A model generated the notes under the pieces. That model was given only the letters and a program-made list of their open reading frames with translations, was not told the DNA's origin and made no database searches. 64,000 nt of DNA. It comes from Metabacillus schmidteae. Lineage in GTDB: Bacteria > Bacillota > Bacilli > Bacillales > Bacillaceae. Position numbers and translations under genes: made by a program. Within the stretch, counting starts at the first letter, position 1. Each line of letters begins with the position of its first letter. Below, piece by piece: positions 55,455 through 64,000 of the stretch. Where the stretch lies: positions 1,120,001 to 1,184,000 of the forward strand of contig NZ_CAESCH010000001.1 in assembly GCF_903166545.1 (NCBI RefSeq), written 5' to 3'.

Positions 55455-55889
55455 TTAAGTCGGATTTGTTAAGTTGGCTCTCATTTTACATAATATTTGT
55501 CTTACTTGTTTTAGTTCTTCATCCGTAATATTGCGGCAAAGTAATGAATTAAACTCGTTGGCAACAGGGATAATATGTTCTTTTAGTTCCATTCCTTCTT
55601 TTGTCAAATACAAGCGTTGAACACGACGATCCTTTGGGCAATGAATTCGTTTGACAAATCCTTTTTGTTCAAGTCCAAAGGCCATTCTTGCAATATTTGT
55701 TTTATCTTTATCTAATTTAATGGCAATTTCATTTTGACTAAGACCATCTTTTTCCCAAAGCAACATCATAACCAAATTTTGTTCAGGAGCAATGTTAAAA
55801 GGTAATAATTTATTTTTGATATATCCTGTGAGCTCTAAATCTGTTTGGTGGATAAAAATACTGATAAACTCATTAAGTGAGATCGCCAT
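55455..55889 (-). CDS. MarR-family transcriptional regulator
   Basis: The protein has 144 residues. Winged helix: LSQNEIAIKLDKDKTNIARM, LEQKGFVKRIHCPKDRRVQR, LYLTKEGMELKEHI. The start is ATG 55889 (MAISLNEF); TTG 55895 with AGGAG closer is an alternative. Its promoter contains a 16-bp palindrome (TAGTAA-N4-TTACTA), a probable autoregulatory operator. It lies beside the azoreductase gene, a common pairing in redox or quinone/azo stress control. Confidence 0.87.
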   Translation of the reverse strand: MAISLNEFISIFIHQTDLELTGYIKNKLLPFNIAPEQNLVMMLLWEKDGLSQNEIAIKLDKDKTNIARMAFGLEQKGFVKRIHCPKDRRVQRLYLTKEGMELKEHIIPVANEFNSLLCRNITDEELKQVRQILCKMRANLTNPT

Positions 55890-55929
55890 GTTCAATAGAC
55901 TCCTAATCATTCTAGATAACTTTAATGTT

Positions 55930-55958
55930 AGTTTAGTAATAAGTTACTATATTGTCAA
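55930..55958 (-). promoter_or_regulatory. MarR-gene promoter with internal palindrome
   Basis: Minus strand: TTGACA (55953-55958), 17 bp, TAAACT (55930-55935). The spacer holds TAGTAA-N4-TTACTA (55934-55949), placed to block RNA polymerase when bound. Confidence 0.75.
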
Positions 55959-56001
55959 TTTTATGGGAGATATTAACTGAAATGAGGAGATTATATGGAT
56001 G

Positions 56002-56031
56002 AAAAAAAGCGAGTGATTTCACTCGCTTTTT
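56002..56031. terminator. Terminator of the azoreductase gene
   Basis: AAAAGCGAGTG-ATTT-CACTCGCTTTT, T-runs on both strands. Confidence 0.87.
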
Positions 56032-56047
56032 AACGTCTATTCTATTA

Positions 56048-56674
56048 TTAGAATTTACTTGCTAATTCAGTAGCTTGTTTGATACCTTCTTCAATGATCT
56101 CATTTGAACGATCCGGGAATTGATTATGTCCTTCAACGATAACATCAGCTGTATTCGTAATTCCCCAGAATGCTAACACATTTTTAACATAGTTAACAGA
56201 CATTTCTACTGATGCAGCTGGGCCTTCTGAATAAACACCGCCACGAGCATTTAATAGAACTACTTTTTTGTCAGGAAGTAAGCCAACAGGACCTTCTGGT
56301 GTATATTTGAATGTAGCACCAGCTTGTGATAAATAATCCATGTATGTGTGTAAAACTGCTGGAACTGAGAAATTCCAAAGTGGAAATGCGAAGACAACTT
56401 TGTCAGCTGCAACGAACTGATCTAAGTACTTTTGTACTAAGTTTGCAGCCTTTTCTTCTTCAGCTGTTAATTCCATGCCTCTTGCACGCTTGAACATTCC
56501 ATTGATTTCTTCTACGCCATAATAAGGAAGGTTTTCTTGGAATAAATCAAGCTCTGTAATTGTATCTTCTTTATGAGTTTCTTTGTAAGTGTGTAAAAAA
56601 GCATCATATAATTTTACACTTACAGCCTGATCTGCAGGGCGTGAATTTGCTTTAATAAATAAAACGTTTGACAT
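56048..56674 (-). CDS. azoR: FMN-dependent NADH-azoreductase
   Basis: The protein has 208 residues with a flavodoxin-like fold: VLFIKANSRPADQAVSVKLY at the FMN phosphate loop, VFAFPLWNFSVPAVLHTYMD (FMN ring contact) and VVLLNARGGVYSEGPAASVE. Reduces azo dyes and quinones with NADH; likely quinone detoxification in vivo. RBS GGAGGAATTTAC. Separate promoter far upstream. Confidence 0.9.
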   Translation of the reverse strand: MSNVLFIKANSRPADQAVSVKLYDAFLHTYKETHKEDTITELDLFQENLPYYGVEEINGMFKRARGMELTAEEEKAANLVQKYLDQFVAADKVVFAFPLWNFSVPAVLHTYMDYLSQAGATFKYTPEGPVGLLPDKKVVLLNARGGVYSEGPAASVEMSVNYVKNVLAFWGITNTADVIVEGHNQFPDRSNEIIEEGIKQATELASKF

Positions 56675-56820
56675 GTAAATTCCTCCATTTTTCTTGTTTG
56701 ATCACAACTAGGCTACGGCTATTTTAATGTTGTCATAGCAACTACTAGTGAATCTAGAATCTCGACTTCAAGTATTTTGACTGAAATATGTTGCTATACA
56801 TACTAATGTGCACGAAACTG

Positions 56821-56849
56821 ATTTTAAAGAATATTGATCAATGTGTCAA
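56821..56849 (-). promoter_or_regulatory. Sigma-A promoter of azoR
   Basis: Minus strand TTGACA (56844-56849), 17 bp, TAAAAT (56821-56826), leaving a leader of about 140 nt. Three TTGCTAT/ATAGCAA motifs lie around it (56735, 56791, 56873), the middle one inside TATGT-N6-ACATA. The rest of the 441-bp gap between azoR and metH shows no gene. Confidence 0.7.
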
Positions 56850-57085
56850 CAATGTTGCCTATAAAAAATTATATAGCAATTGGAATGAAAAATTGTCGGT
56901 CAAAAGGATGAGATTTTGTCGATAGATAGTCCTAATTTAAATAAGGTGAAGGTATGTCAAAATGTGTCGAATGATAGATTGAAGTAAAAAGTTAATAGAT
57001 TTTGAAAAGAAGTTGAAAGAAAATCGAAGAAAGTTGATAGTTTCTTGAATGCAAGGGGCAGAAGTACAGGTTTAGATACAGAAGA

Positions 57086-57109
57086 GCCCTAAAACATTTG
57101 TTTTAGGGC
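57086..57109 (-). terminator. Hairpin after metH
   Basis: GCCCTAAAAC and GTTTTAGGGC pair perfectly around a 4-nt loop, just after the metH stop. The T-run on the minus strand is short. Confidence 0.7.
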
Positions 57110-57115
57110 AAATAC

Positions 57116-60100
57116 TTACATAACATTAAAATATTTCGCTTCCGGATGGGCAACAACGATAGCTGTAACAGAAGCTTCAGGTTCCATCATGAAGCCTTCT
57201 GTTAGCTGAATACCGATGTCCTCTGGTCGGATAAGATTAAATAGCTTTTCTTGATCTTCAAGATCAGGACATGCCGGATAGCCAAAGGAGTAGCGCTGAC
57301 CTTGGTATTTCGCTGAGAAACGTTGGTCCATCGTAAAGTCCGGTGCATCAGGGAAGCCCCAACGGTCACGAATAAGTTGATGAGTGCGTTCAGCTAAACC
57401 TTCCGCAAGCTCTAAAGCAAGTGCCTGAACAGCATGACTCTTTAAATAGTCACCTTGTTCTTTAAAGCCTTGGGCAAGCTCACGAATTTGACTTCCTGCA
57501 GTAACGGCAAACATCGCAACATAGTCAAAACCGTCCTCTTGTTTTGGGCGTACATAATCAGAAATACAGCGATGCGGGAGCTTTTCCTGTCTTGGAAAAT
57601 CAAAGGTTTGCAGGATGTTATCTGTATTTTCCGGATCAAGTATATGAAGCTTATTTCCTTCACTATAAGATGGGAAAAATTGATAAGCCGCAGCTGGTTT
57701 GAACCATTTTTGTTTGGCACCATCTTTTAATAGTTCTTGAATCAGTTCAACAAGCTCGACAGCTTTAGGGTCTTTCTTTTGTACTAGTTCTTTGATTTTT
57801 CCTTTTAATCCCAGATGATGACCGATAAGCATTTGCATATTTACATAAGGAATGATGTGAGTAAGGTCAATATCCTTGAGTATATGACGCTTTGTATCAA
57901 CTGGCGTAAAAATAGGTGCTTCACTTACAGCTCCACGCTTGATTAGCAATTCCGTAACAGCTTGTGCTTGGGAAGTCTTCGGTTTGGCTTCTTCTGTTAC
58001 CGCGGCTTCTTTTGCTGCAAATAATTCCGGTGTTGTGCGTAATTGATTTGCTAGTGATAATCCATCCATAGCATCCTTTGCATAGACAACAGGTCCATTG
58101 TATTCAGGAGCAATTTTCATTCTCGTGAATTTTCTTGATAAAGCTGCACCACCAACAAGAATTGGTAAATCACAGTTTGCTTTTTGTAAATCCTGCGCAG
58201 TGATGACCATTTGCTGGGCAGATTTAACAAGTAAGCCGGATAAGCCGATAAGATCCGGTTTCTCATCTTGTACAGCTTGAATTAATGTTTGTGGCGTTAC
58301 CTTGATTCCGAGATCCACAACTCTATATCCGTTATTGCTTAAAATAATATCTACAAGGTTTTTACCGATATCATGAACATCACCTTTAACTGTTGCAAGA
58401 AGGATTTTTCCTTTACCACTGTCATCGCGTTTTTCCATAAATTGCTCGAGGTAGGAAACAGATGCTTTCATCACCTCGGCGCTTTGGAGAACTTCTGCAA
58501 CGATTAACTGATTATCATTGAATAAAACCCCCACTTCAGCCATACCTTCCATTAATGGACCGTTAATGATATCAAGCGGCTCAGGGTATTTCTTAAGTGC
58601 TAGCTCCAAGTCGGGAATAAGGCCTTCTTTTGTTCCTTCAATGATATAGCTGGCTAATCTTTCTTCTAAAGACAGGTTTTGGATAGGCTTTTTGTCTTCT
58701 TTTTTCTTTCCCCGATAAAATGCTGTAAATGTTGCCAATGATTCATCCGTTGTTTTAAATAATAAATCTTCAGCCATTTGAATTTCGTCTTTAGGAATGG
58801 AAGCAAATCGCTCTAATTTTTCCGTGTTTACAATTGCATAATCAAGTCCAGCTTGTGTGCAATGATACAAGTACACAGCATTCAGTACTTCGCGTCCAAC
58901 TGGAGGAAGACCGAAAGAAACATTGCTCACTCCTAAAATGGTTAAGCATTCAGGCAGCTTTTCTTTAATAAGTTGGATACCTCGAACAGTTTCATTTGCC
59001 GACCCGATATATTGCTCATCTCCGGTTCCTACAGGGAATACGAGTGGATCAAAAATTAAATCACTTGCTTTTAGTCCGTGTTTTTTGACGAGCAGATCAT
59101 GAGAGCGAATCGCGACTTCTAGTTTCTTTTCAGCAGTTAGGGCCATGCCAACCTCGTCGATTGTTCCAACAACTAATGCGCCACCGTATTTTTTGACAAG
59201 AGGAACAATTGCGTCAAATCGTTCTTCCCCATCCTCAAGGTTAATAGAATTGATGATTGCTTTACCTTGGGAATATTTAAGTGCCCGTTCAATGACTTTT
59301 TCATCTGTTGAGTCAATGACAAGAGGTGCTTTAACTTTTTTCACAACCTCTTGAATGAATGCTTCCATATCTTCAAGTTCATCTCTATCAGGATCAGCTA
59401 AACAGATATCGATAACATGGGCACCGCTTTTTACTTGGGCTCTGGCAATTTCAGAAGCTTCTTCAATTTTTCCTTCTGCAATCAGACGCTTAAATTTCCG
59501 TGATCCAATAACATTAGTACGTTCCCCAACGAATAAAGGACGCATTCCTTCTTCATAAAGAAGGGCATCAATTCCGGATACAGTGTGACCATTAGAGTTT
59601 CCTTCAATTTTGCGTGGGGAAATAGTTGAAACAGCTTCAGTAATAGCACGAATATGCTCAGGTGTTGTACCACAGCATCCACCAATTACATTCAGCCATC
59701 CCTGTTCAGCAAAAGCAACAAGCTTTTTAGCCAGTGATTCTGGTGATTCATGGTAATTTCCCTCTTCATCAGGTAAGCCTGCATTTGGGTAACAGCTAAC
59801 GGCTGTATTAGCTAATCCTGAAAGGGTACGGATGTGGTCTGTCATGAATTCAGGTCCGGTTGCACAGTTTAAACCGACAGAAAGTGGCTTCATATGCTCT
59901 AGTGAAACATAGAATGCCTCGATATCCTGCCCAGCTAAAGTTGTCCCCATTGGTTCAATTGTTCCGGAAATCATTAAAGGAAGTTCCTTACCAGTGTTTT
60001 CAAATGCTTGTTGAATGCCTAAAAAGCCTGCCTTCACATTCAACATATCCTGACTTGTTTCGAGAAGGAGCAAGTCAGCTCCTCCGATAATTAATCCTCT

Positions 60101-60538
60101 TGCTTGTTCCTCATAATTTTCAACTAATGTATCAAACGTTGTTCCGCCTGTAACGGAAAGAGTCTTCGTTGTTGGTCCCATAGCGCCGGCTACGAATCTA
60201 GGGTTTTCAGGTGTAGAGTATTTTTCCGCTGCACGTTTGGCGATTTTAGCAGATTCAATGTTTAACTCTAAAGCCAAGCGACCTAAATCGTATTCGTCCA
60301 AAACTAGACTTGTGGCACCAAAGGTATTGGTACAAATAATATCTGATCCAGCTTCTAAATAGGCGTTGTGAATGGCTTCAATTGTCTTAGGCGAAGTTAA
60401 TGTAAGATACTCATTACATCCATCATAATCTTCCCCACCAAAATCTTCGGGAGATAAGTTTGCTGCTTGGATCATCGTCCCCATCGCACCATCCAGGACA
60501 AGAATCCGTTTTTCTAGCTCTTTTTTGATGCTACACAT
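57116..60538 (-). CDS. metH: Cobalamin-dependent methionine synthase MetH
   Basis: The protein has 1140 residues and all four modules. Homocysteine/Zn domain about 1-310 ([20 protein letters not shown] and [10 protein letters not shown] with the Zn cysteines); methyl-THF pterin domain about 335-600 ([24 protein letters not shown]); B12 domain about 640-860 with the lower-ligand motif DVHDIGKN near residue 720; SAM reactivation domain about 890-1140 ([38 protein letters not shown]). Transfers methyl from methyl-THF to homocysteine. Start ATG 60538 after GAAAGGAAG, overlapping the end of yitJ by 8 bp. B. subtilis uses MetE instead. Confidence 0.95.
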   Translation of the reverse strand: MCSIKKELEKRILVLDGAMGTMIQAANLSPEDFGGEDYDGCNEYLTLTSPKTIEAIHNAYLEAGSDIICTNTFGATSLVLDEYDLGRLALELNIESAKIAKRAAEKYSTPENPRFVAGAMGPTTKTLSVTGGTTFDTLVENYEEQARGLIIGGADLLLLETSQDMLNVKAGFLGIQQAFENTGKELPLMISGTIEPMGTTLAGQDIEAFYVSLEHMKPLSVGLNCATGPEFMTDHIRTLSGLANTAVSCYPNAGLPDEEGNYHESPESLAKKLVAFAEQGWLNVIGGCCGTTPEHIRAITEAVSTISPRKIEGNSNGHTVSGIDALLYEEGMRPLFVGERTNVIGSRKFKRLIAEGKIEEASEIARAQVKSGAHVIDICLADPDRDELEDMEAFIQEVVKKVKAPLVIDSTDEKVIERALKYSQGKAIINSINLEDGEERFDAIVPLVKKYGGALVVGTIDEVGMALTAEKKLEVAIRSHDLLVKKHGLKASDLIFDPLVFPVGTGDEQYIGSANETVRGIQLIKEKLPECLTILGVSNVSFGLPPVGREVLNAVYLYHCTQAGLDYAIVNTEKLERFASIPKDEIQMAEDLLFKTTDESLATFTAFYRGKKKEDKKPIQNLSLEERLASYIIEGTKEGLIPDLELALKKYPEPLDIINGPLMEGMAEVGVLFNDNQLIVAEVLQSAEVMKASVSYLEQFMEKRDDSGKGKILLATVKGDVHDIGKNLVDIILSNNGYRVVDLGIKVTPQTLIQAVQDEKPDLIGLSGLLVKSAQQMVITAQDLQKANCDLPILVGGAALSRKFTRMKIAPEYNGPVVYAKDAMDGLSLANQLRTTPELFAAKEAAVTEEAKPKTSQAQAVTELLIKRGAVSEAPIFTPVDTKRHILKDIDLTHIIPYVNMQMLIGHHLGLKGKIKELVQKKDPKAVELVELIQELLKDGAKQKWFKPAAAYQFFPSYSEGNKLHILDPENTDNILQTFDFPRQEKLPHRCISDYVRPKQEDGFDYVAMFAVTAGSQIRELAQGFKEQGDYLKSHAVQALALELAEGLAERTHQLIRDRWGFPDAPDFTMDQRFSAKYQGQRYSFGYPACPDLEDQEKLFNLIRPEDIGIQLTEGFMMEPEASVTAIVVAHPEAKYFNVM

Positions 60539-62384
60539 GTGTAATCTTCCTTTCAGCTCGCTGTTTTTCCTTTTCATGGATGTAATTTGTTAACTCCACT
60601 GTAAGGTCGTATTGTAAAAACGGTGTAATTAAATAAATACCATTGAACAGATCGAAGGCTGTATCAATTAAGTCTTTTGCAATGGCAAGACCTTCTTGGC
60701 GGGCCTGTTCTTTATCCGTTCCTGCTGAAGCCATTTTTTCCCGAATAGAGTCAGACAGCTTGATGCCAGGGATTTCGTTATGAATAAATTCAGCATTTCG
60801 GCTGGATGTTAATGGCATAATCCCGATATAGATCGGAGCCTTAAGGTTTCGAGTCGCTTCATATACATCGATAATTTGTTGATTTGAATATAATGGCTGT
60901 GAAATAAAGTAATCAGCACCATGAGCAATTTTCTTTTCAAGTCTTACGACTGCTTTATCCAAGTGGCGTACATTTGGATTAAATGCAGCAGCTACCGAGA
61001 AGTTCGTTTGTTGTCCAAGTGGTTTTCCTGAATAGGATACACCTTTATTGAACTGCTTAATTAAACTGATTAAGTCAAATGATGACACATCATAAACAGA
61101 TGTCGCCCCAGGAAAATCACCAATTTTTGATGGATCACCTGTGATGGCTAATATATCTGACATTCCTAGAGAATGTAAACCCATTAGATGGGATTGAAGT
61201 CCGATTAAATTTCGGTCACGGCATGTAATATGAATTAAGGTTCTAGCTCCTGTTTTTTCTTTTGCTAAAATTCCGGCAGCTAAGTTACTAATTCTTGGTG
61301 AAGCTAATGAATTATCCGCAAGAGTTAAGGCGTCAATTCCTGCATTGTGCAGGGCTTCTGCACCTTCAAGAAATTTCTCCATCCCCAATTTTTTAGGAGG
61401 ATCTAATTCGACAATAACAGAACGTCTCTCCAGAACAATTTCCTCAAGTGGTGTTGGAGCTGCAGCTTGATGTTCTTGAACATGTACTTGAGATGTTGCA
61501 GGAACCTTAACTTGTTTCGTTGTAACAGGAGAAAGATTTGAAACAGCATCAGCCATTGCTTTAATATGTCTAGGTGTTGTTCCACAGCATCCCCCTATTA
61601 ATCTCACACCTTGTTCTCTAAATTTTAATGCACTTTCTTTGAAGTATGTTTCATCAGATTCATAGACAAGATTTCCTTCGATTAAGCCAGGTAAACTGCT
61701 GTTTGGAAAAACGGATAAATAGGCTTCATTTGGTATAGGAACCTCTTCCAATGATTGAATCATATGGTAAGGGCCTAAGCGACAGTTTAATCCAACCACA
61801 TTTGCGCCAAGATTTTCTAGAAGTATAAGACCATCTTTTAGTGATGTTCCATCCTGCAGGACGCCGGCTTCATGAAGGGACACATTTGCAATTATAGGCT
61901 TGTTCGTTTCTTTACGAGCAATTTGAAGGACTGTTTTCATTTCTTCCATATCATAATAGGTTTCAAGCAGAAGTCCATCAACATCCTCATTAAGAAGGAG
62001 GTATAGTTGCTCTCTAAAGTTTCGTTTTATTTCTTCAATACTGTGAGCACTCTTTTTAAAGGATCTGACTCCGCCGATTGTTCCGAAGACATATGTGGAT
62101 GAGTTTGCAGCCTTCTTCGCGATTTCAACTGCTTTTTTATTAATTCTTCTAATCTCATCCTCTAATCCATATCGAGAAAGCTTGATATCATTCGCTCCAT
62201 ATGTGTTTGTTTGAATTACGTTTGCACCAGCTTCAATATAGGCTTGATGAACTGCTAATACATCCTCAGGTCTAGATAGGTTTAACTCCTCAAAACAACG
62301 ATCAACACCATGTGCATAAAGCATTGTGCCCATCGCACCGTCACCGATTAGAATTTTACTTTTTAACTCTTCTAAAAAACCCAT
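60531..62384 (-). CDS. yitJ: YitJ, homocysteine S-methyltransferase fused to methylenetetrahydrofolate reductase
   Basis: The protein has 617 residues. N-terminal homocysteine S-methyltransferase domain about 1-290 ([45 protein letters not shown] with Zn cysteines); C-terminal MTHFR domain about 330-610 ([66 protein letters not shown]). It provides methyl-THF and probably also methylates homocysteine. Start ATG 62384 ([10 protein letters not shown]) after GGAGG; frames extending further upstream run through the riboswitch and are not coding. Confidence 0.94.
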   Translation of the reverse strand: MGFLEELKSKILIGDGAMGTMLYAHGVDRCFEELNLSRPEDVLAVHQAYIEAGANVIQTNTYGANDIKLSRYGLEDEIRRINKKAVEIAKKAANSSTYVFGTIGGVRSFKKSAHSIEEIKRNFREQLYLLLNEDVDGLLLETYYDMEEMKTVLQIARKETNKPIIANVSLHEAGVLQDGTSLKDGLILLENLGANVVGLNCRLGPYHMIQSLEEVPIPNEAYLSVFPNSSLPGLIEGNLVYESDETYFKESALKFREQGVRLIGGCCGTTPRHIKAMADAVSNLSPVTTKQVKVPATSQVHVQEHQAAAPTPLEEIVLERRSVIVELDPPKKLGMEKFLEGAEALHNAGIDALTLADNSLASPRISNLAAGILAKEKTGARTLIHITCRDRNLIGLQSHLMGLHSLGMSDILAITGDPSKIGDFPGATSVYDVSSFDLISLIKQFNKGVSYSGKPLGQQTNFSVAAAFNPNVRHLDKAVVRLEKKIAHGADYFISQPLYSNQQIIDVYEATRNLKAPIYIGIMPLTSSRNAEFIHNEIPGIKLSDSIREKMASAGTDKEQARQEGLAIAKDLIDTAFDLFNGIYLITPFLQYDLTVELTNYIHEKEKQRAERKITHV

Positions 62385-62443
62385 TGAATAAAGCCTCCGA
62401 TCTATATGAATAGTAGGTAAATATTTTTTTAGAGAAAGGAAAT

Positions 62444-62468
62444 AAAAAAAGCCTTCTAGAAGAAGGCT
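62444..62468 (-). terminator. Intrinsic terminator of the SAM riboswitch expression platform
   Basis: Minus strand AGCCTTCT-TCT-AGAAGGCT followed by T7, about 20 nt after the aptamer's P1 3' strand and 60 nt before yitJ. The 3' strand of P1 with the following GGAGAAG can pair with the 5' part of the terminator, the usual S-box antiterminator arrangement. Confidence 0.85.
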
Positions 62469-62489
62469 TAGAAAAATTATTAGCTTCTC

Positions 62490-62860
62490 CTTATCTTTCA
62501 AGCATCTTACATGCTTAGCTGGAATTAGCACCTTGGCACTCGCAGAAGTCTTGGTTCGTGGTGGGAATTGATTGACGGTTTAGAATTAAACACTTTGAAA
62601 ATAGTGTTGTGTCTTTTCTTTTAGCACGGCAAGCTTGCGCTTGCTGCGGCTTGACGAGCAAGCCTTGAGAAAGATAATTTAAAATGCCTCGAACAAACAA
62701 GGACGCTTTGTTCGATTCATTTTAAATTATTTTTCTGTGCTAAAAGAAAACAACCTAGGCTTGCGTGCTTAACTTAGTCAATCATGTAAACCAGACTTCA
62801 CTCGTTATTGACCGGTTGCTGAAGCTTCAAAGGGCCAGTCCCTCAGCTTCTCTTGATAAG
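62490..62860 (-). ncRNA. SAM-I (S-box) riboswitch with giant P3 arm, upstream of yitJ-metH
   Basis: Minus strand, in order: P1 5' CTTATC (62855-62860), AAGAGAAGCTGAGGGACTGG, CCCTTTGAAGCTTC and AGCAACCGG (62812-62820), then P3, then CCAAGGTGCTAATTCC (62521-62536), the P4 hairpin AAGCATGTAAGATGCTT, GAAAGATAAG with P1 3' (62490-62495). All S-box core blocks seen in the B. subtilis yitJ aptamer are present. The usual P3 of about 25 nt is replaced by about 280 nt. SAM binding should favour the terminator and shut off yitJ-metH. A weak candidate promoter (TTGATA-N17-TAAATT) lies upstream in 62900-62950. Confidence 0.9.
62545..62799. repeat. Nested inverted repeats forming the expanded P3 arm
   Basis: Concentric complementary pairs on the + strand: 62545-62551 with 62793-62799 (GAAGTCT/AGACTTC); 62569-62576 with 62777-62784 (TGATTGAC/GTCAATCA); 62614-62627 with 62737-62750 (14 bp, TTTTCTTTTAGCAC); 62674-62686 with 62718-62730 (13 bp, ATAATTTAAAATG); 62689-62697 with 62707-62715 (TCGAACAAA/TTTGTTCGA). 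Two side hairpins, GCAAGC-TTGC-GCTTGC (62629-62644) and GGCTTG...CAAGCC (62648-62664), sit on one strand. No coding content. Confidence 0.88.
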
Positions 62861-63058
62861 ATATGAAATTTTTGTCGTAAAAACTTTCATTCATATAAAA
62901 GTATTACACCTAATTTATCTAATATTTCGAAAAATATCAATAGTAAATTGACTATTTGGCAAAATTTACGTGAAATTGTTGTGTGTTTAGACCTTTATAA
63001 AAGTATGAAGTAAATATGAATTTATGCTTTATTATTTTGACTGGAAGTAATTTGGGTG

Positions 63059-63091
63059 AAAAATAGGGCTGAACTATAATAGTCCAACCCT
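63059..63091 (-). terminator. Terminator of yitK
   Basis: Minus strand AGGGTTGGACT pairs with AGTTCAGCCCT (G-T pairs), then ATTTTT. The remaining bases between here and the riboswitch (62861-63058) hold only AT-rich sequence with the presumed yitJ promoter. Confidence 0.75.
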
Positions 63092-63101
63092 GCTAACGAT
63101 G

Positions 63102-63593
63102 TTATCGATAATTAATGAATTGCACATCGATTGATAAGTCGGCTTCTCTAATGGCTGCAATAACTTGTTGAAGATCGTCACGACTTTTGCCTGTTACACG
63201 AATTTGATCATCCTGGATTTGGGATTTTACTTTTAAGCCCTTGTCTTTAATAATGCTATTTATCTTTTTAGCATTATCTTTGTCAATGCCTGAAACAAGT
63301 TCAGCTCTTTGACGAACAGTCCCGCCTGAAGCATTCTCAACTTTTTTATACGAAATATTTTTAATTGGAACATTACGTTTAATGAGTTTGGAAATAAGAA
63401 CATCCTTTAATTGCTCAAGCTTATATTCATCGTCAGAAACGAGAACGAGCTCTTCTTTCTCTAGAGAGATGTTGCTTTTGCTCCCCTTAAAGTCATATCT
63501 TGTCGCAATTTCTTTCATTGCAATATTAATCGCATTCGTTACTTCTGGAAACTCAATCTTTGATACAATATCAAATGAACTATCTTTCGCCAT
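63102..63593 (-). CDS. yitK: YajQ-family nucleotide-binding protein YitK
   Basis: The protein has 163 residues, the family length. [40 protein letters not shown] and [20 protein letters not shown] are YajQ-family blocks. In other bacteria family members bind cyclic di-GMP or act in RNA/phage functions; the role in bacilli is not settled. Start ATG 63593 after GGAGG; the frame upstream is not used. Divergent from cvfB. Confidence 0.9.
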   Translation of the reverse strand: MAKDSSFDIVSKIEFPEVTNAINIAMKEIATRYDFKGSKSNISLEKEELVLVSDDEYKLEQLKDVLISKLIKRNVPIKNISYKKVENASGGTVRQRAELVSGIDKDNAKKINSIIKDKGLKVKSQIQDDQIRVTGKSRDDLQQVIAAIREADLSIDVQFINYR

Positions 63594-63712
63594 AATTATC
63601 CTCCAATACGTATATAATATAGGTTGATTATAGTAAAATAAAACAATGATCACAACTTTTGAAGTTGGTCTAATGAATTTTTTTACAGAAAGAAGAAAGA
63701 GAGGATACATTT

Positions 63713-64000
63713 ATGATCCCAGGTACGTTTGCAACATTAACAATAGATGAAAAGGTAGATTACGGTTACTTTCTAACAGATGGAAGAGAACGAGTGCTTT
63801 TACATAATAATGAAGTGCTAGGAGAAGTAGAAGAAGGCGATAAGATTGAGGTCTTTTTTGGCGTTGATGCACAAGATCGACTATATGCCACAATGAAAAA
63901 ACCATATATTACAGAAGATACCTATGGTTGGGTTGAGGTTGTCGATATTGTAGAAGACATGGGAGCATTCGTGGATATCGGGTTAAGTAAAGACGGTCTT
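63713..64000 (+). CDS. cvfB: YitL/CvfB S1-domain RNA-binding protein, 5' part
   Basis: The first 96 codons; the gene runs off the right edge. MIPGTFATLTIDEKVDYGYF, DGRERVLLHNNE and YGWVEVVDIVEDMGAFVDIG are the first S1-like units of CvfB/YitL. RBS AGAGAGGA. Orthologues affect virulence gene expression in staphylococci by binding RNA; here only the family can be stated. Confidence 0.88.
   Translation, partial: MIPGTFATLTIDEKVDYGYFLTDGRERVLLHNNEVLGEVEEGDKIEVFFGVDAQDRLYATMKKPYITEDTYGWVEVVDIVEDMGAFVDIGLSKDGL

Noticed and set aside
62385..62531. N-terminal extension of YitJ by about 49 residues
   Set aside because: The extra codons run through the 3' part of the S-box aptamer and its terminator; ATG 62384 has a proper GGAGG site and begins at the conserved domain.
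62515..62700. Short frame (61 codons) inside the expanded riboswitch arm
   Set aside because: It crosses the inverted repeats and has no ribosome site; explained by RNA structure.
1..64000. CRISPR arrays, tRNA or rRNA genes, prophage or insertion sequences
   Set aside because: No regular spacer-repeat arrays, no recognisable tRNA or rRNA blocks, and no transposase or integrase coding regions were found.

Overview
This is a stretch of low-GC Firmicutes chromosome. Gene content and order point to a Bacillus-type, spore-forming Bacillaceae species. Evidence: gene order closely follows the yhgE/yhf/comK/yhj/addAB/gerP/yis/yit part of the Bacillus subtilis map; there is a spore-germination operon (gerPABCDEF), a competence regulator (comK), a Spo0E-like protein, TTG/GTG starts with strong GGAGG ribosome sites, and a classical SAM (S-box) riboswitch. 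It is not B. subtilis itself: it also carries a glyoxylate shunt (aceBA), a cobalamin-dependent MetH and an ammonium transporter fused to a chemoreceptor module. I saw no rRNA, tRNA, CRISPR array, prophage or transposase gene.

Layout. 1-5.4 kb: end of yhgE, the Amt-chemoreceptor fusion (with CodY-like and GlnR/TnrA-like boxes) and a LacI regulator. 5.5-8.6 kb: yhfH, yhfI and the acyl-CoA ligase lcfB under a FadR-type site. 8.8-11.6 kb: an ABC importer operon. 11.6-16.9 kb: the N-acetylglucosamine cluster nagB-nagA / nagP-nagR plus a SIS-domain protein, with NagR-type operators on both divergent promoters. 17-20 kb: XRE-cupin regulator, azlCD and an M48 protease. 20.2-23.2 kb: aceB-aceA. 23.3-28 kb: comK with small flanking genes, yhjD, yhjE, sipV, a thiolase and an MFS carrier. 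29.4-41.6 kb: the recombination/repair run addB-addA-sbcD-sbcC-yisB. 41.6-43.8 kb: gerP operon (minus strand) from a sigma-K-like promoter. 44-50.9 kb: Spo0E-like, yisK, yisL, yisN, asnO, yisQ and yisR. 51-54.2 kb: two divergent GH13 genes, one apparently active and cytoplasmic, the other exported, membrane-anchored and stripped of catalytic residues. 54.4-56.7 kb: SDR, MarR regulator and azoreductase. 57.1-62.9 kb: a methionine operon yitJ-metH behind the S-box riboswitch. The end holds yitK and the start of yitL/cvfB.

Most striking points: (1) the S-box aptamer upstream of yitJ is about 370 nt instead of roughly 120 nt, because its P3 arm is expanded into a long nested hairpin with side stems; (2) the Amt-MCP fusion, probably an ammonium chemoreceptor, preceded by CodY- and TnrA/GlnR-type boxes; (3) the membrane-anchored GH13 pseudoenzyme; (4) three copies of a structured intergenic repeat of about 120 bp with conserved ends and a variable core; (5) an unassigned palindrome over the aceBA promoter.
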